From the NCBI GenBank assembly GCA_963853835.1, contig OY970823.1:6962001-7026000 (forward strand): a stretch of 64,000 nt of DNA, given 5' to 3'. The stretch comes from Calendula officinalis. Its lineage: Eukaryota > Streptophyta > Magnoliopsida > Asterales > Asteraceae. The notes under the pieces are model-generated. The model saw only the letters and a list, made by a program, of their open reading frames with translations, was not told where the DNA came from and made no database searches. How positions within the stretch are numbered: the stretch's first letter is position 1; every line of letters begins with the position of its first letter. This document shows positions 1 through 10,774 of the stretch, one piece after another. A program made the position numbers and the translations under genes.

Positions 1-59
1 GAATGTACTAAGTGACAAGGTGAATCTTATCAGCTGCTGATAGTACTTCAGCAGTTGAT

Positions 60-338
60 TCAAGCATTCAACATACCTAGCTCGCTGATCAAAAAGTTGA
101 ATCGTTTTTCATCTAAAGGCTTAGTGAATAGATCAGCCAGCTGAAGGTCAGTTGAAATGAAGTGGAGTTCCACGTCACCTTGTTCAATGTGATCTCTAAT
201 GAAATGATACCTTATGTCGATATGTTTGGTTCTGGAATGAAGAACTGGATTGTTGTTGATTGCAATAGCACTCGTGTTATCACAATAGATGGGAACTTTG
301 CAGAAGTTCGTATCGAAATCATCAAGCTGATTCTTCAT
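60..338 (-). pseudogene. copia-1 RNase H C-terminal part
   Basis: This is a 92-residue frame with the copia RNase H end signature: IYCDNTSAIAINNNPVLHSR, TKHIDIRYHFIRDH and LADLFTKPL. It is out of frame with the RT segment; the intervening 339-452 carries the remainder with stops. The element then continues leftward out of the window. Confidence 0.8.
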
Positions 339-452
339 CCAAAGGACTTGAGCACAGCAGCTTCCAGCAGCAACATATTCTGCTTCAGTTGTGGAGGTAG
401 AAACAGTGCTTTGTTTCTTGCTTTTCCAGCTAACTAGCTTTCCACCAAGCAG

Positions 453-1694
453 CTAACATCCTCCAGTGGTGCTCTTTCTATCCATTTTGCAACCTGCAAA
501 GTCTGAATCTGAATAGCCAATTAGATCAAACCCGGAGTCTTTGGCATACCAAAGACCTAGGTTTGGAGTACCCTTAAGGTACCTCAAGATTCTTTTTACG
601 GCTATTAAGTGAGATTCTCTAGGATCAGCTTGATACCTAGCACACATGCAAGTAGCAAACATAATGTCTGGTCTGCTGGCGGTGAGATAGAGTAATGATC
701 CAATGATTCCTCTATAGAATGTGACATCAACTGACTTACCAGTTATGTCAGCATCTAAATTGTTTGGAGGAGCCATTGGTGTTTTCATGGATGATGATGA
801 ATTCATATCAAATTTCGTTAATAGATCTTTAATATATTTTTCTTGATTTATAAAAATTCCATTTTTAGATTGCTTAACTTGTAAGCCAAGAAAATATGTC
901 AATTCACCCATCATGCTCATCTCATACTTTGTAGACATAAGTTTAAAAAAACGTCTACAAAGTTTTTCATCAGTAGCACCAAAGATTATGTCGTCCACAT
1001 AAATTTGAACAAGAATGATATCACCTTTGATTTTGCGAATGAATAAGGTTTTATCAATCTTTCCCCTGGTGAAATCATTTGCTAAGAGGAACGTGGAGAG
1101 TGTATCATACCATGCACGGGGAGCTTGTTTCAAACCATACAACGCTTTATCCAGTTTAAACACATAGTCTAAATACTTAGGATTTTCAAACCCTAGTGGT
1201 TGTTTAACATACACTTCCTCTTGCAACTTTCCTTTTAAGAAGGCACTCTTCACGTCCATCTGAAAAACTGTGAAGTCTTTGTAAGCAGCATAGGCTAGAA
1301 ATATTCTAATAGCCTCAAGCCTAGCCACTGGAGCAAATGTTTCATCGAAATCAATTCCTTCCTCTTGTCTGTATCCTTGTGCAACAAGTCTAGCCTTGTT
1401 GCGAATAACTACACCTTCTTCATCCATTTTATTCCTAAATACCCATTTAGTACCAATTATGGTCTTTCCAGCTGGTGGAGGCACCATCTGCCATACTTTG
1501 TTGACATCGAATTGGTTAAGTTCTTCCTGCATCGCCTGAATCCATCTTGAGTCTACTAAAGCAGCTTTAATATTTTTCGGTTCTTCAGTTGCTAGAAAGC
1601 AAGACCACAGGCACAGATTGCATGATGCTTTACTTCTAGTGACTACTCCCTGTTGTGGATCTCCAATGATTAACTCAATTGGATGTTCTGAGGT
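453..1694 (-). pseudogene. copia-1 reverse transcriptase
   Basis: The frame contains the copia RVT_2 landmarks in order: IGTKWVFRNK, KARLVAQGY, TFAPVARLEAIR, QMDVKSAFLKG, ALYGLKQAPRAWYD and the catalytic YVDDIIFGAT. These are followed by TYFLGLQVKQ and SRPDIMFATCMCARY. The listed start (1532) is an internal Met, because the homologous reading extends upstream in the same frame to about 1694. The frame stops at about 453, just before the RNase H catalytic serine/acidic region (SDSDFAG...STTGGC), so RNase H is detached. The polymerase core itself looks intact. Confidence 0.88.
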
Positions 1695-2075
1695 CTACTT
1701 AGATTGAGGAGCAGCAGTAGAAGAGGAAGATTCAGCAGAATTAGATCCTTGTTGAGCGGCTAACTGCTCAGCAGGATGAATTACTTCATTTTGAACTGAT
1801 CTTCTTGAAGTATGAAGAGGTGGCTTAGAAGTAGCCTTGGATGATGCTCTAACTGTTGGAATCTCTTGTCGAACAGCTGCAATGTCCACAAGATATGTAG
1901 GAGCATCATGGAATGTCTCATCTGATTCATTTACGGGAACATCAAAGAGATTTAAAGCATCGGAGAATGCTTCAGTTGTATCATCAGGAGATGATTCAGC
2001 TGATCTCTGAAAGGCACCAGACGAGTCAGTAGAGGAGGGGTTCAAAGCTTTCGAGTGTTCTTCAAAAGTAACCAT
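1695..2075 (-). pseudogene. copia-1 linker between integrase and reverse transcriptase
   Basis: This is a 126-residue open segment starting MVTFEEHSKALNPSS, rich in Ser, Ala, Asp and Glu. It is the variable linker normally fused between IN and RT in copia polyproteins, here in a different frame from IN. It has no catalytic motif. Confidence 0.6.
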
Positions 2076-3366
2076 TTATGGACTCTTCCAATGTTTGTCT
2101 TCTTTTGTTGAAAACTCTATATGCTTTGGATAGAGTGGAGTATCCTAAGAAAATGGCTTCATCAGCTTTAGAGTCAAATTTACTCAGCTGATCTCTTGTG
2201 TTTAACACAAAACACACACAGCCAAACACGTGAAAGAAACCGATGAAAGGTTTCCTTTGACGAAAAATCTCATAAGAAGTCTTTTTGTGTCTCTTCACAT
2301 AGAGAGACCTATTCTGAGTAAAACAAGTTGTGTTAACAGCCTCTGCCCAAAATTGCTTAGGCATGTTTGACTCAGCAAGCATTGTTCTTGCAGCTTCTAT
2401 AAGGGTTCCGTTCCTTCTTTCAGCAACACCATTCTGTTGAGGTGTTCTAGCAGCTGAGAAGTTTTGGGAGATCCCAACATCTGAACAGAAGTCTTCCAAA
2501 GTCTTGTTTCTGAATTCAGTACCGTTGTCTGATCTCAGCATCTTGACTCTAGACCCATTTAGAAGTTCCATCCTTTTGATGAACTTGATAATTTCATCAG
2601 CTGCATCACTCTTGTGGCGTAAAAATATCACCCAAGTATATCGTGAGTATTCGTCAACGATAACAAGTGTATACTTCTTTCCACCTAGACTTTCAGTGCT
2701 CATGGGACCAAAGAGATCCATATGGAGCATGTGAAGGCAGCTGTCGATGGAAAAACATTGCTTTGATTTGAAGGAGCTTTTGTGATGTTTACCTTGTTCA
2801 CATGCAGAACAAAGCTTATCCTTTTCATATTTGATTTGTGGCAGACCATTCACCAGCTGACCTCGCGCCAGCTTCGATATATTTTTGAAGTTCAGGTGCG
2901 ATAGCCTTTTGTGCCATAGCCAATTCAGCTCTTCAGTAGATTGAGAGAATAAACAGACTTCTTGATTTTGAGGATTCATGTCAAGTGTATAGACATTCTT
3001 GGTTCTGGGAGCAACTAATACTACCTTTCCATTCTTATCTGTCATCGTTCCTCTATATTCGTTAAAGTTCACTGAGAACTTTGCATCACAAAGTTGACTA
3101 ATGCTGATAAGATTGTGTTTCAGCCCATTTACATAACCAACTCTTGTGATTTTTATGGACCCATTAGAAATGGTTCCATAACCTTCAGTTGAGCCTCTAC
3201 CATTATCACCAAAAACTACTGAGGGGCCATCACAAACTTCAAACTCTTCCAGCAGGGATTTGTAACCAGTCATGTGTCTTGAGCAACCACTGTCTAGGTA
3301 CCAGACATGTTTGCTTTCATCACCCTGCACATAAGATAAAGAAGTTAGTTCTTTTTGGGAACCCAC
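2062..3366 (-). pseudogene. copia-1 protease and integrase
   Basis: This 434-residue frame contains the protease-associated motif WYLDSGCSRHMTG near residue 25, a GAG-pre-integrase zinc region (H-x-H and CSACEQGKHH, about residues 150-195), and the integrase core. The integrase D, D, E residues can be placed at HMDLFGP, RSDNGTEF and NGVAERRNGTLIEAAR. It overlaps the gag frame by about 20 bp in another frame. It ends at 2062 where the acidic linker to RT continues in a different frame, so a frameshift separates IN from RT. Copia integrases insert the DNA copy with 5-bp target duplications. Confidence 0.85.
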
Positions 3367-4745
3367 ACTTCGGTGGGTCCTTGTGACTTCCCGCTGGGAC
3401 TCACAGACGTTGGCTTTTCAGTAGGCTCACATACTGAAGTTGGGGAAGGTCTCAAGCATGTGCTGTCACACTCGCTTGCCATGTGCCCACGATCTCCACA
3501 CTTATAGCATTTTCTGTTTCTTTGCAGTGGAGTAGAGGGCGAGGCAGTCGGATTTGGAACTGGACCCAAAATACCTTTCATTTTCTGATTATCAGAGATA
3601 GTCAGAGTTTGAACGAGTGATGTCAGCTTGCTGACCTTTCCTTTTAGTCGTCTGACAGACACGACTGAAGAAGGACTTGGAGTGTTCTTAGACACACTCT
3701 TACCTTTGTTCTTTGCAGCTCGAGTACGAACTCCAACTGGCTCACCCTTGGAGGGTGTAAGAACAATTTTCTTTCCTGCTGTTCTTCTAGTCTTCTGCTG
3801 AGATTTAGTAGAAGATACAGCAGGTGTTGAACCCGAGACAGATTTTCTATGTTCAACAATAACTACAGTAGGTGTCCTAACTACCATGGCAGAAGAGTCA
3901 GTAGATGACTCTTCACCGGTAGCCACAGAAGGATTTTCTGAGGACATCTCAGTAGCATAGGTTTTGGTAGACCTAACAAAGGAACCAAAAACCAAATCTT
4001 CAGCTGGCACAGAAGCATCAGCTGACGAGTAATATAGATCATCTGTACTGCTGTCAGGTACAGCGGCTGCAGCAAGGAAATCTCCTCCTAGTACAGCTTG
4101 TACTTGACTAGGGATTTGTGAGTTAACACATTCACTCACACGTTTGGATGAACGAGACCATGATTCACAAATCTTTTTAATTGCTTCAAGTTCTTTAACT
4201 TTTTCACTTAGATCATGTTGAAGAACTGAGTTAATAAATTTCGTTTCAGAAAGTTCTTCTTTTAAAGTTTTGTGGTCAATTAAACGTTATTTTAAGAATG
4301 CATTTTCACGTAGAATATCATTATGTTTATCCAAACATTCACCTTTCAGCTGATCAATGAAGTGCAAGTCACAAATAATAGAGTCAACAATTTCTTTAGC
4401 TTTAGTAGCCTCAGCGGAGATTAGAGAGGTTACCTTTTTGTGAACAATGTTGACCCATTTATAGGTACTAGCATCATCAGCTGTAATGCATTCATCGTCA
4501 TCAGCACGAGCCATCAAACACATAGTGTCCATTTGTTCATCGTCGTCAGATGAGCTGTCACCTGAGTCAGCCCAATCATGAGTCTCAGCTACTAGACCCT
4601 TGTCAGCATACTTGCTTTCAAGTGCCTTCTTTTCTTCTAGAATCTTTTTGGTGAAGGCTTGTAGCTTTTTGTATTTTTCTTCAATGGACTCACCAGTTGA
4701 AGATGATGAACTAGCTTTCTTCTGCTTGCAGTCGTTAGCATAGTG
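3345..4745 (-). pseudogene. copia-1 Gag C-terminal region with second zinc knuckle
   Basis: The reading continues from the broken knuckle through a charged, coiled-coil-like stretch (4287-4532) and then a 264-residue open segment (4139-3345). That segment is rich in Ser, Thr and Lys and contains a clean CCHC knuckle, CYKCGDRGHMASEC, near its C-terminus, ending WVPKKN. In this family such a linker joins the nucleocapsid to protease. A stop near 4286 and frame changes break it. The function is RNA packaging by analogy. Confidence 0.7.
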
Positions 4746-5732
4746 TCACTTCTTGTTGCAGTTGTAGTAAGTTATCTCAGAGATGTCAGGTGTACTTCCA
4801 GAGGGTTTGGAAGAAACAGCTGAAGAGATAGATCTGCTACTCGAGCCTCTAGCTAAGGAGCCAGACTTGTTTTTGAAGAATTTTTTATTTTTAACAAGTA
4901 AGGCCAACTCAGATATAAGGGCATCGTTGTCTTCATCTTCATCGACTTCTTCAATGCTGACTTCCGGCATGTTGAACAAACCAACAGCTGAAGTGTTGTC
5001 AGCCTCATCATCTGATGGTGGATATTCGATTCTGCTAGGCTTGTTTAAGGAGACAAGAGCAGTCGAAGATCCAGCAGAACTCACTTTAGAGTCCTTTGGA
5101 GGTTGAAATTTGTTGAGTACGGTTCTCTCATGGCTTAAGAACATACCATAGAGAGATGAAAGAGTATAATCTTTCAGAGTAGGAGATGTACTCATGCAAG
5201 TTATGATGGTAGCCCATTTAGAAGGTAAGGCTGCCATAAACTTACACATTTTGGACATATCGTCCTTATCAACCCCATGAGACTTCAGCTCGTTTAACAG
5301 AATGTTATAACGATTGAAAGTTTGAGCTATAGTCTCACTTGGCTTGGCTTTAAACAGTTCATAATCATGTATGAGCATGTTTTTGTTATGTTCACGCACA
5401 ACAGATGTGCCTTCATAAACTTCAGCCAGCCTTTCCCACATCTCTTTAACTGAGTCACAAAACTGAATATTGTGATACAGTTCATCACCAACTGCTTTTT
5501 CATCGTCTGTCCACTGAGCCTCAGACTTCACAACATAGTGTTCTGGTGTTTCAGAAGAACTAGGAATGAGGGTTTTGGGAACATATTTTCCTATCGTGAT
5601 ATTATCTTGAAGTTTTGGGTGGTAGGTAACCATGTGGGACAACATACGGGTTTTCCACATGGGGTACTTGGTTTGAGTGAGTTTGGGAGGTTTTCCAGAT
5701 GATGGAAGATCTGATGATGTAGGTTCAGCCAT
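4746..5732 (-). pseudogene. copia-1 Gag (capsid), N-terminal part
   Basis: A 328-residue open frame begins MAEPTSSDLPSSGK about 40 bp inside the PBS. Residues of roughly 25-230 match the UBN2/DUF4219-type gag polyprotein of plant copia elements: WKTRMLSHM near the start, then MWERLAEVYEGTS, TFNRYNILLNEL and LPSKWATII. It would form the virus-like particle in which reverse transcription occurs. The frame ends inside the first zinc knuckle: after YYNCNKK comes a TGA where the knuckle glycine is expected, followed in the same frame by HYANDC. The first knuckle cysteine position also looks changed. The premature stop separates capsid from the rest of the polyprotein. Confidence 0.85.
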
Positions 5733-5772
5733 AACAGATGATCAAAATTGATGGAAAACAATTTTGACACCC

Positions 5773-5784
5773 GCTCTGATACCA
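5773..5784 (-). other. Primer-binding site of copia-1 (initiator Met-tRNA type)
   Basis: The minus strand reads TGGTATCAGAGC, the sequence complementary to the 3' end of plant initiator methionine tRNA. It lies two bases inside the LTR edge, where minus-strand DNA synthesis is primed. Confidence 0.9.
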
Positions 5785-5786
5785 GT

Positions 5787-6767
5787 TGTTGGATCCCAAC
5801 AACACAACCGTGTTGCGTTATGGCCGAGTGACAAAGATATGATAAGTAAATAACAACAAGGTTTCAATGATTAAGAGTTTTATTAAAAACAGCTTAATAC
5901 AATACAGAGTTTGCGGAAATAGATAGTACACACTACCTAAAACTCTATACTTGAGTTGACACTTTAGACCGCTCAAACTAGAAGAGATATACACTGAGAT
6001 TTATATCAGCTGATACTAACAGCTGATATTAATGCCTTAGTAATAACTATGGAGGAGTTAATACTTAGACAATAACTAACTCTCAGAGAATGTTCTTGTG
6101 CTTATGATTTCTAAGATGCTCTAAAGGCTAAAGGTGTTGTTGTAAATGCAAGCATTTACATCTGCATTTATAGCCAAAGATCCATGTTCCTTAGTCCACA
6201 AGTTTGACGACGTGTAAACATATTATTCGTCGATGTAGACTTGCCATGGATCATTAAATGCGATTGCACAAGTTATCGTCCCGAGTGTACTTTATGTCCA
6301 CTTCTTCCGGTACCTTTTCTGACGCACAGTGAAAGGTGTACTACACAAGTACAGAAGTTGTTGACTTTCTCTTTACATGCTTGAGGGACAAACGATGAAG
6401 TTGTACTGACATTATCTTTTATTCCAAAATAGAAGATCTTCATCTTTTTCTTCTTCTTTGAGCGGGAAAGGGAAATGTTCAAGGTGTCAATGAACATTTC
6501 CTTTTAAGTCTTCATCTGCAGCAGGTACTATCAGCTGATTCCACAATCAGCTGAATAGTCTTCTTCTTGTCTTTGTCCTTTGGCCATAGACTTCGAATGA
6601 ACTCTCGTTAATAGCTGCTGATTTGACTTGTATCCTAAAGCTAAGTACGTACTCAGCTGAAGGTTTATTGTATATACTTGTTTCAGCTGAGATACATACT
6701 TCAGCTATTGTTTATTCTTCTTGGCTGTCGAGCATCAAATCTTATTTACTTAGTCTTGGGACTAACA
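5787..6767 (-). repeat. 5' LTR of copia-1
   Basis: This LTR of about 981 bp is bounded by the PBS on its inner side and by gypsy coding sequence on its outer side. On the minus strand it runs from TGTTAG to CCAACA. It holds many copies of the E-box-like palindrome CAGCTG, usually as CAGCTGA (near 6008, 6020, 6531, 6549, 6654, 6684). No partner LTR is visible in the window, so the outer boundary rests only on the terminal inverted bases and the resumption of gypsy sequence. The short open frame at 6273-6497 has no recognisable domain and is probably chance. Confidence 0.75.
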
Positions 6768-6916
6768 CACATCCTCTTTGAACCATCTTTCTTCTTCACA
6801 AATAGAACCGGTGCACCCCATGGTGACGAACTAGGACGGATAAAACCTTTATCAAGTAAATCTTGGAGTTGAGCCATCAACTCTCTCATTTCGGTTGGAG
6901 CTAAACGATACGGGGC

Positions 6917-8050
6917 TCAGGCAATCGGCGTCGCCCCCGGGACTAAATCAATTCGAAACTCGACTTGTCTCTCCGGTGGTAGGCTGGGTAAGTCATCGGG
7001 AAAAACTTCGGGAAAATCCCGGATAATCTTCACATTCTCAACCGTCTTCTTTTCTTTTCTTCCATCTAAGACATAAGCTATAAATGATGCACATCCTTTT
7101 GATAAACACTTTCTTGCTTTAATGGCGGTTAACAAATTTGGCATATGATGCCTCTTTTCCCCATAGATGTACACCTTCTCATTTTCGGGAGATTTAATCG
7201 ACACTAACTTCTTTCCACACAAAATCTTGCCTTGGTGGGTCCCCAACCAATCCATTCCAATCATTACATCAAAAGCCTTAATCCCCATAGGCATCAAATC
7301 AACCTTAAACTTTTTACTATCGATTTCTAACTCATAATCTCTATAGACATGTTGAACCATAGAGGTTTTCCCATCGGCTACTTCTATTTCATACAAATCG
7401 TCAAGTAACTCTAGTGGAACATTAAACTTAGCACCAAATTCATGAGACACGAAAGAATAAGTAGAACCCGAATCAATCAATACATAAGTGGGTATGGAGT
7501 TTATGAATAAGGTACCTGAGACAACATCATGAGTCTCCTTGGATTCTTCACGCGTGAGTTGGAAGGCACACCCCTTGACTTTCGACGGCTCCGGTTTCTT
7601 GTGAGCGGTCGACACTAACGTTTCGGTTCCCTTCTTTGGGAAAACATTACTATAATGCCCTTTCTCATGGCATGAGAAACACTCCACCTCATCAAGGCTC
7701 CTCACCTTGCAATCTTTAGCTTTGTGGCCAAACCGACCACACTTGAAACAACCGTTAGAGTCCGCCTTGCATTCACCATTGTGGTCCCTACCACACTTCC
7801 TACATCCACCAACACTTCCTTGTTTTGACCCGCTCGGGGCAAACTTGCTTTTCTTGGATGGTCCCGAAAAACTTTCAAACTTTCTCTTCTCATTACCAAC
7901 CGACCTCTCTTGTACCCTTCTCTTGCTAACTTTCTCAACACTTCGGGCGACATTGATCGCCTCATCGAGAGTGGTCGCCCTCTTCACTTCGAGCTCATAT
8001 TCACATGGCAACCCATTAGCAAACCGGACCACACGACTTCGTTCGGTAGG
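6917..8050 (-). pseudogene. gypsy-1 nucleocapsid, protease and start of reverse transcriptase
   Basis: In order there are VVRFANGLPCEYE (gag C-terminus), zinc knuckles and protease. The knuckle CFKCGRFGHKAKDC is intact, while CFSCHEKGHYSNVF has Phe where the last Cys is expected. The retropepsin-like protease has the active site LIDSGSTYSFVS and the flap-like GMDWL. The RT N-terminus FPEVFPDDLPSLPPERQVEF follows. The frame ends at a TGA inside GATPIA-stop-APYRLAP, where the family has Arg. CGA to TGA is the change expected from deamination of methylated CpG. The next segment (6763-6916) continues RT in the same frame to KKKDGSKRMC, where copia-1 interrupts it. Confidence 0.85.
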
Positions 8051-8807
8051 CTAGGTACTTGACACAAACGGGAGGTATCCCGTGAACTTCTTGGTATACT
8101 CATCCAAGGTCAAATTGCCTTTTTGAAGTGGAAGAACTCTTCCAATAACTCCTCCAACTCCCTTTTCGGGACAAAACTTCTCTTTGAGCCTTCTAGTGAA
8201 CTCATCCCACGACATCTTGTAAACGGCTTTCTTTCCCCATGGTTTCATACACGGTGTCCCACCATGTATTTGCATCATCTTTCAACAAACGTAAGGCATA
8301 AGTCACCATGTCTTCTTCCTTGCACTTGCTACTTTCAAGCACATGTTCCGTCTCTCGAATCCAACGAACCGTCACTTTCGGTTCCGTACTCCCGAAATAG
8401 GTGTCGGGTCGGCATGCAAGGAATGTTTTGTAAGAACATCCTTCTCGTTCAATCTTTCTCTCTTCACCACTTTCCTCATTAGAGGACTTCTCGGTCGGGA
8501 CACTAGCGTCCGTTGACTTAGTCTTTGTGAGAGGTGGGGAATCTTCACTTTCCTCCCTCTCCTCCTCATCCCGACGTTCCTCTTCCTCCCCTTCCTCATC
8601 ATCACCCATGTTCAACCAATCATAAATGATCCGGTTAACATCTTGTTGCATCACATTTCTCATATTAGTGAGCATGGATTGAATTGCCTCCATTGTTACC
8701 GGAGTATGGTTATTCCCGGTACCCGAATTGGCCAATCCATTCCCATCTTGATTCACATTCGAAGCTTGTTCCCCATCCAACAATCGACCACTTCTCGTTC
8801 TAGCCAT
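8051..8807 (-). pseudogene. gypsy-1 Gag, N-terminal and capsid part
   Basis: The likely start is MARTRSG at about 8807. A low-complexity acidic region (EEGEEEERRDEEE) precedes the retrotransposon gag capsid domain (WWDTVYETMG, then MSWDEFTRRLKEKFCPE). Near 8238 the coding jumps from one frame to another, because the capsid continues correctly only in the frame of 8278-8051; this is an indel. That frame ends at a TAG at 8053-8051, after which the same frame continues into the zinc-knuckle section. The region from 8808 to 9016 is the untranslated leader. Confidence 0.8.
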
Positions 8808-9016
8808 CTTACTATAATAAGATGTCAACCCAATTAGAATCCAATAAGTAGACTAAATAGTCAAAATAAAACATAAGAAAAGCTCGATTCAAAACAATTC
8901 CCTTTATGGTCAACCCTAAGTCTTAACGGTCAACCTAACTTCCTATAGAACATAATGTCCCAAAAGCAAAGTCTAAGTCTAGGGTGGGTAAACTAACCTA
9001 ATTCACTTAGACTAAG

Positions 9017-9028
9017 GCTCTGATACCA
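9017..9028 (-). other. Primer-binding site of gypsy-1
   Basis: The minus strand reads TGGTATCAGAGC (initiator Met-tRNA complement), three bases inside the LTR. Confidence 0.9.
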
Positions 9029-9031
9029 AGT

Positions 9032-10774
9032 TGTAACAAACCAAATTTTCAAAACAATTTAAACTTTTTAAATAAACAAGTTTAATACTAAAAATCCATA
9101 ATATCCAAAACATTGTTTAAGTAAAACATTTGGAGTGATTACAAGTGCCAAAAATCGGTGTTACAATAATATCAAAACCAAAGTCTTAGGGAATCAAATG
9201 GTACACCGAGCTTAATCATCCAATGCTATCACTACGGGCCGGCTAATCCTTAGCTCCCGTACCTGAGTACATAGCCAAAATAAACGTAGTACGCGAGACA
9301 AGATTGTCTCGAAAGAAACATGGGTTTTAGACCCGGTTAGAAAATAATTGCAATAAAATAATAACTAAATAATTATCAAAATGCACATAGTCAAACACAC
9401 TCTAAGGCTTGTCATAAGCCAATCACATACGTAACGGGCCACCCCGAAACAAACTCCCCCGATATGGGTTATCTAGGTAAACTCCCCCGTTTCCGGGTTA
9501 TCTATTTGCTCCCCTGATTTCCGGGTTATCTCAAACTCCCCCGCTTTCCGGGTTATCTCAAACTCCCCCGCTTTCCGGGTTATCTATTTCTCAACACACT
9601 ACCCTTGCGCAGGGTGGTACCGCCCCAAGTAGGTGTCACTAACTCCCCCAACTTATGTGGGTTATCTGGATCTGATTGTTTAGCTACCACATAACAATTC
9701 AACTACTTGAGCCAATGCTCCAAATCATAAGATTGAACATACTAGTGGTAACCAAGCAAGTCAATAACAATTCATATCATCTACTAACTAATCAATCTTT
9801 CTTTCTTTATTAAAACATTTAATTAATAAAGGCTACTAAAAACTTGTTTAATCATTTAAACTATGAAAACTCTTTTACTATGTATTCAGAAAAGATCACA
9901 TGTACTCACCTTAGCAAAGCTATCCAAACACTTGTGTTCAACTACACAATCCTTACTTCTCAATCAAGGAAGTACTTCCAATCTCAAGGTCTTCTTGACC
10001 TAACATCAATATCAATACAATACTAGTTATTATCCATAACTAATCACTATACAATCCATTTCAACTTCCCTAACCACCAAGTTCATCAAACTTGGTGGAA
10101 TCTCAAACCCTAGTTCAAGATTTTCCATCATCAATCCCAAATCTAACTTGTACACATTGATTACAAGCTCACCATGAGTGTTTTACACTCATGATAGACT
10201 ATCTTCCCCAAAGATGGTATGGTTGGTTCCCAAAACCACCATTGCTACCCATGAAAAGCTTGAAACTAAGATAGGTAAGCAAGATAATAAAAAATCCTTA
10301 CCTTTGATGATAAAATCTCCAAGATTGATGAAGATTCAAGCCCAAGAACACCAAGAACGAGCTTTCTCTCTCTAAAAATGGCTGGTAGGTGAGTAGGGTT
10401 GTTGGTGCCTAAAACCCTAGGCTAAACCCGTTTTTATATAGAACCAACCAGTTGACGATCGCGAACTCAAGTTCGCGTCGTGAACTATGCGTGTCGAGAA
10501 TACTTAGCGATCGGTAATGGGTCGTGAACTCCAGTCGTCCAAAACCCCAATTCCCTGTCTCGACTTCCCGATCGGGAGCCCAAGTTCGCGTCACGAACTC
10601 TCCTAGGCAGCTAGGCTGTAACTTTTTGTTGATTATTTCGGCCCGGTTTCGACCTTAACCATATCAAACGGTGTCCAAATGACACGAAACCAATTCCTAC
10701 GGTTCTGAAATGAATTATCTATAATTATCATATTTTTGTACAATTTATTTATTTACAAAATCTCGGTCGTTACA
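9032..10774 (-). repeat. 5' LTR of gypsy-1 (1743 bp)
   Basis: On the plus strand it starts TGTAACAAACC and ends GGTCGTTACA, flanked on the inner side by the PBS. It contains a five-copy minisatellite at about 9450-9590 with the core CTCCCCCGCTTTCCGGGTT. It also carries CpG-rich inverted repeats at 10440-10600 (for example AAGTTCGCGTCGTGAACT), and a block at 9280-9340 shared with the LTRs at 38217 and 43267. The short frames inside it have no known domain. Confidence 0.88.

Larger units (their letters stand above)
1..6767 (-). mobile_element. Ty1/copia LTR retrotransposon (copia-1), 3' end beyond the window
   Basis: Read on the minus strand the order is LTR (6767-5787), primer-binding site, gag, zinc knuckle, protease, integrase, reverse transcriptase, RNase H, which is the copia (Pseudoviridae) order. 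The 3' LTR is not reached by position 1. The outer edge at 6767 is chosen because the LTR then begins TGTTAGTCCCAA and ends GGGATCCAACA, an imperfect inverted pair, and because gypsy reverse transcriptase coding resumes immediately outside it. The element has therefore inserted into the gypsy element to its right, in the same orientation. Several stops and frameshifts break gag-pol, so this copy is defective. Confidence 0.9.
6768..10774 (-). mobile_element. Ty3/gypsy element (gypsy-1), Tekay/Del-like chromovirus, 5' portion
   Basis: The minus strand shows an LTR (10774-9032), PBS (9028-9017), gag with zinc knuckles, aspartic protease and the beginning of reverse transcriptase. Copia-1 then interrupts it directly after the RT residues KRMC. 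The rest of gypsy-1 lies beyond copia-1, outside the window. The FPEVFPDDLPSLPPERQVEF and GAPVLFVKKKDGS stretches and the long TGTAAC...GTTACA LTR suit the Tekay/Del lineage. Nonsense changes and a frameshift make it defective. Confidence 0.85.
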
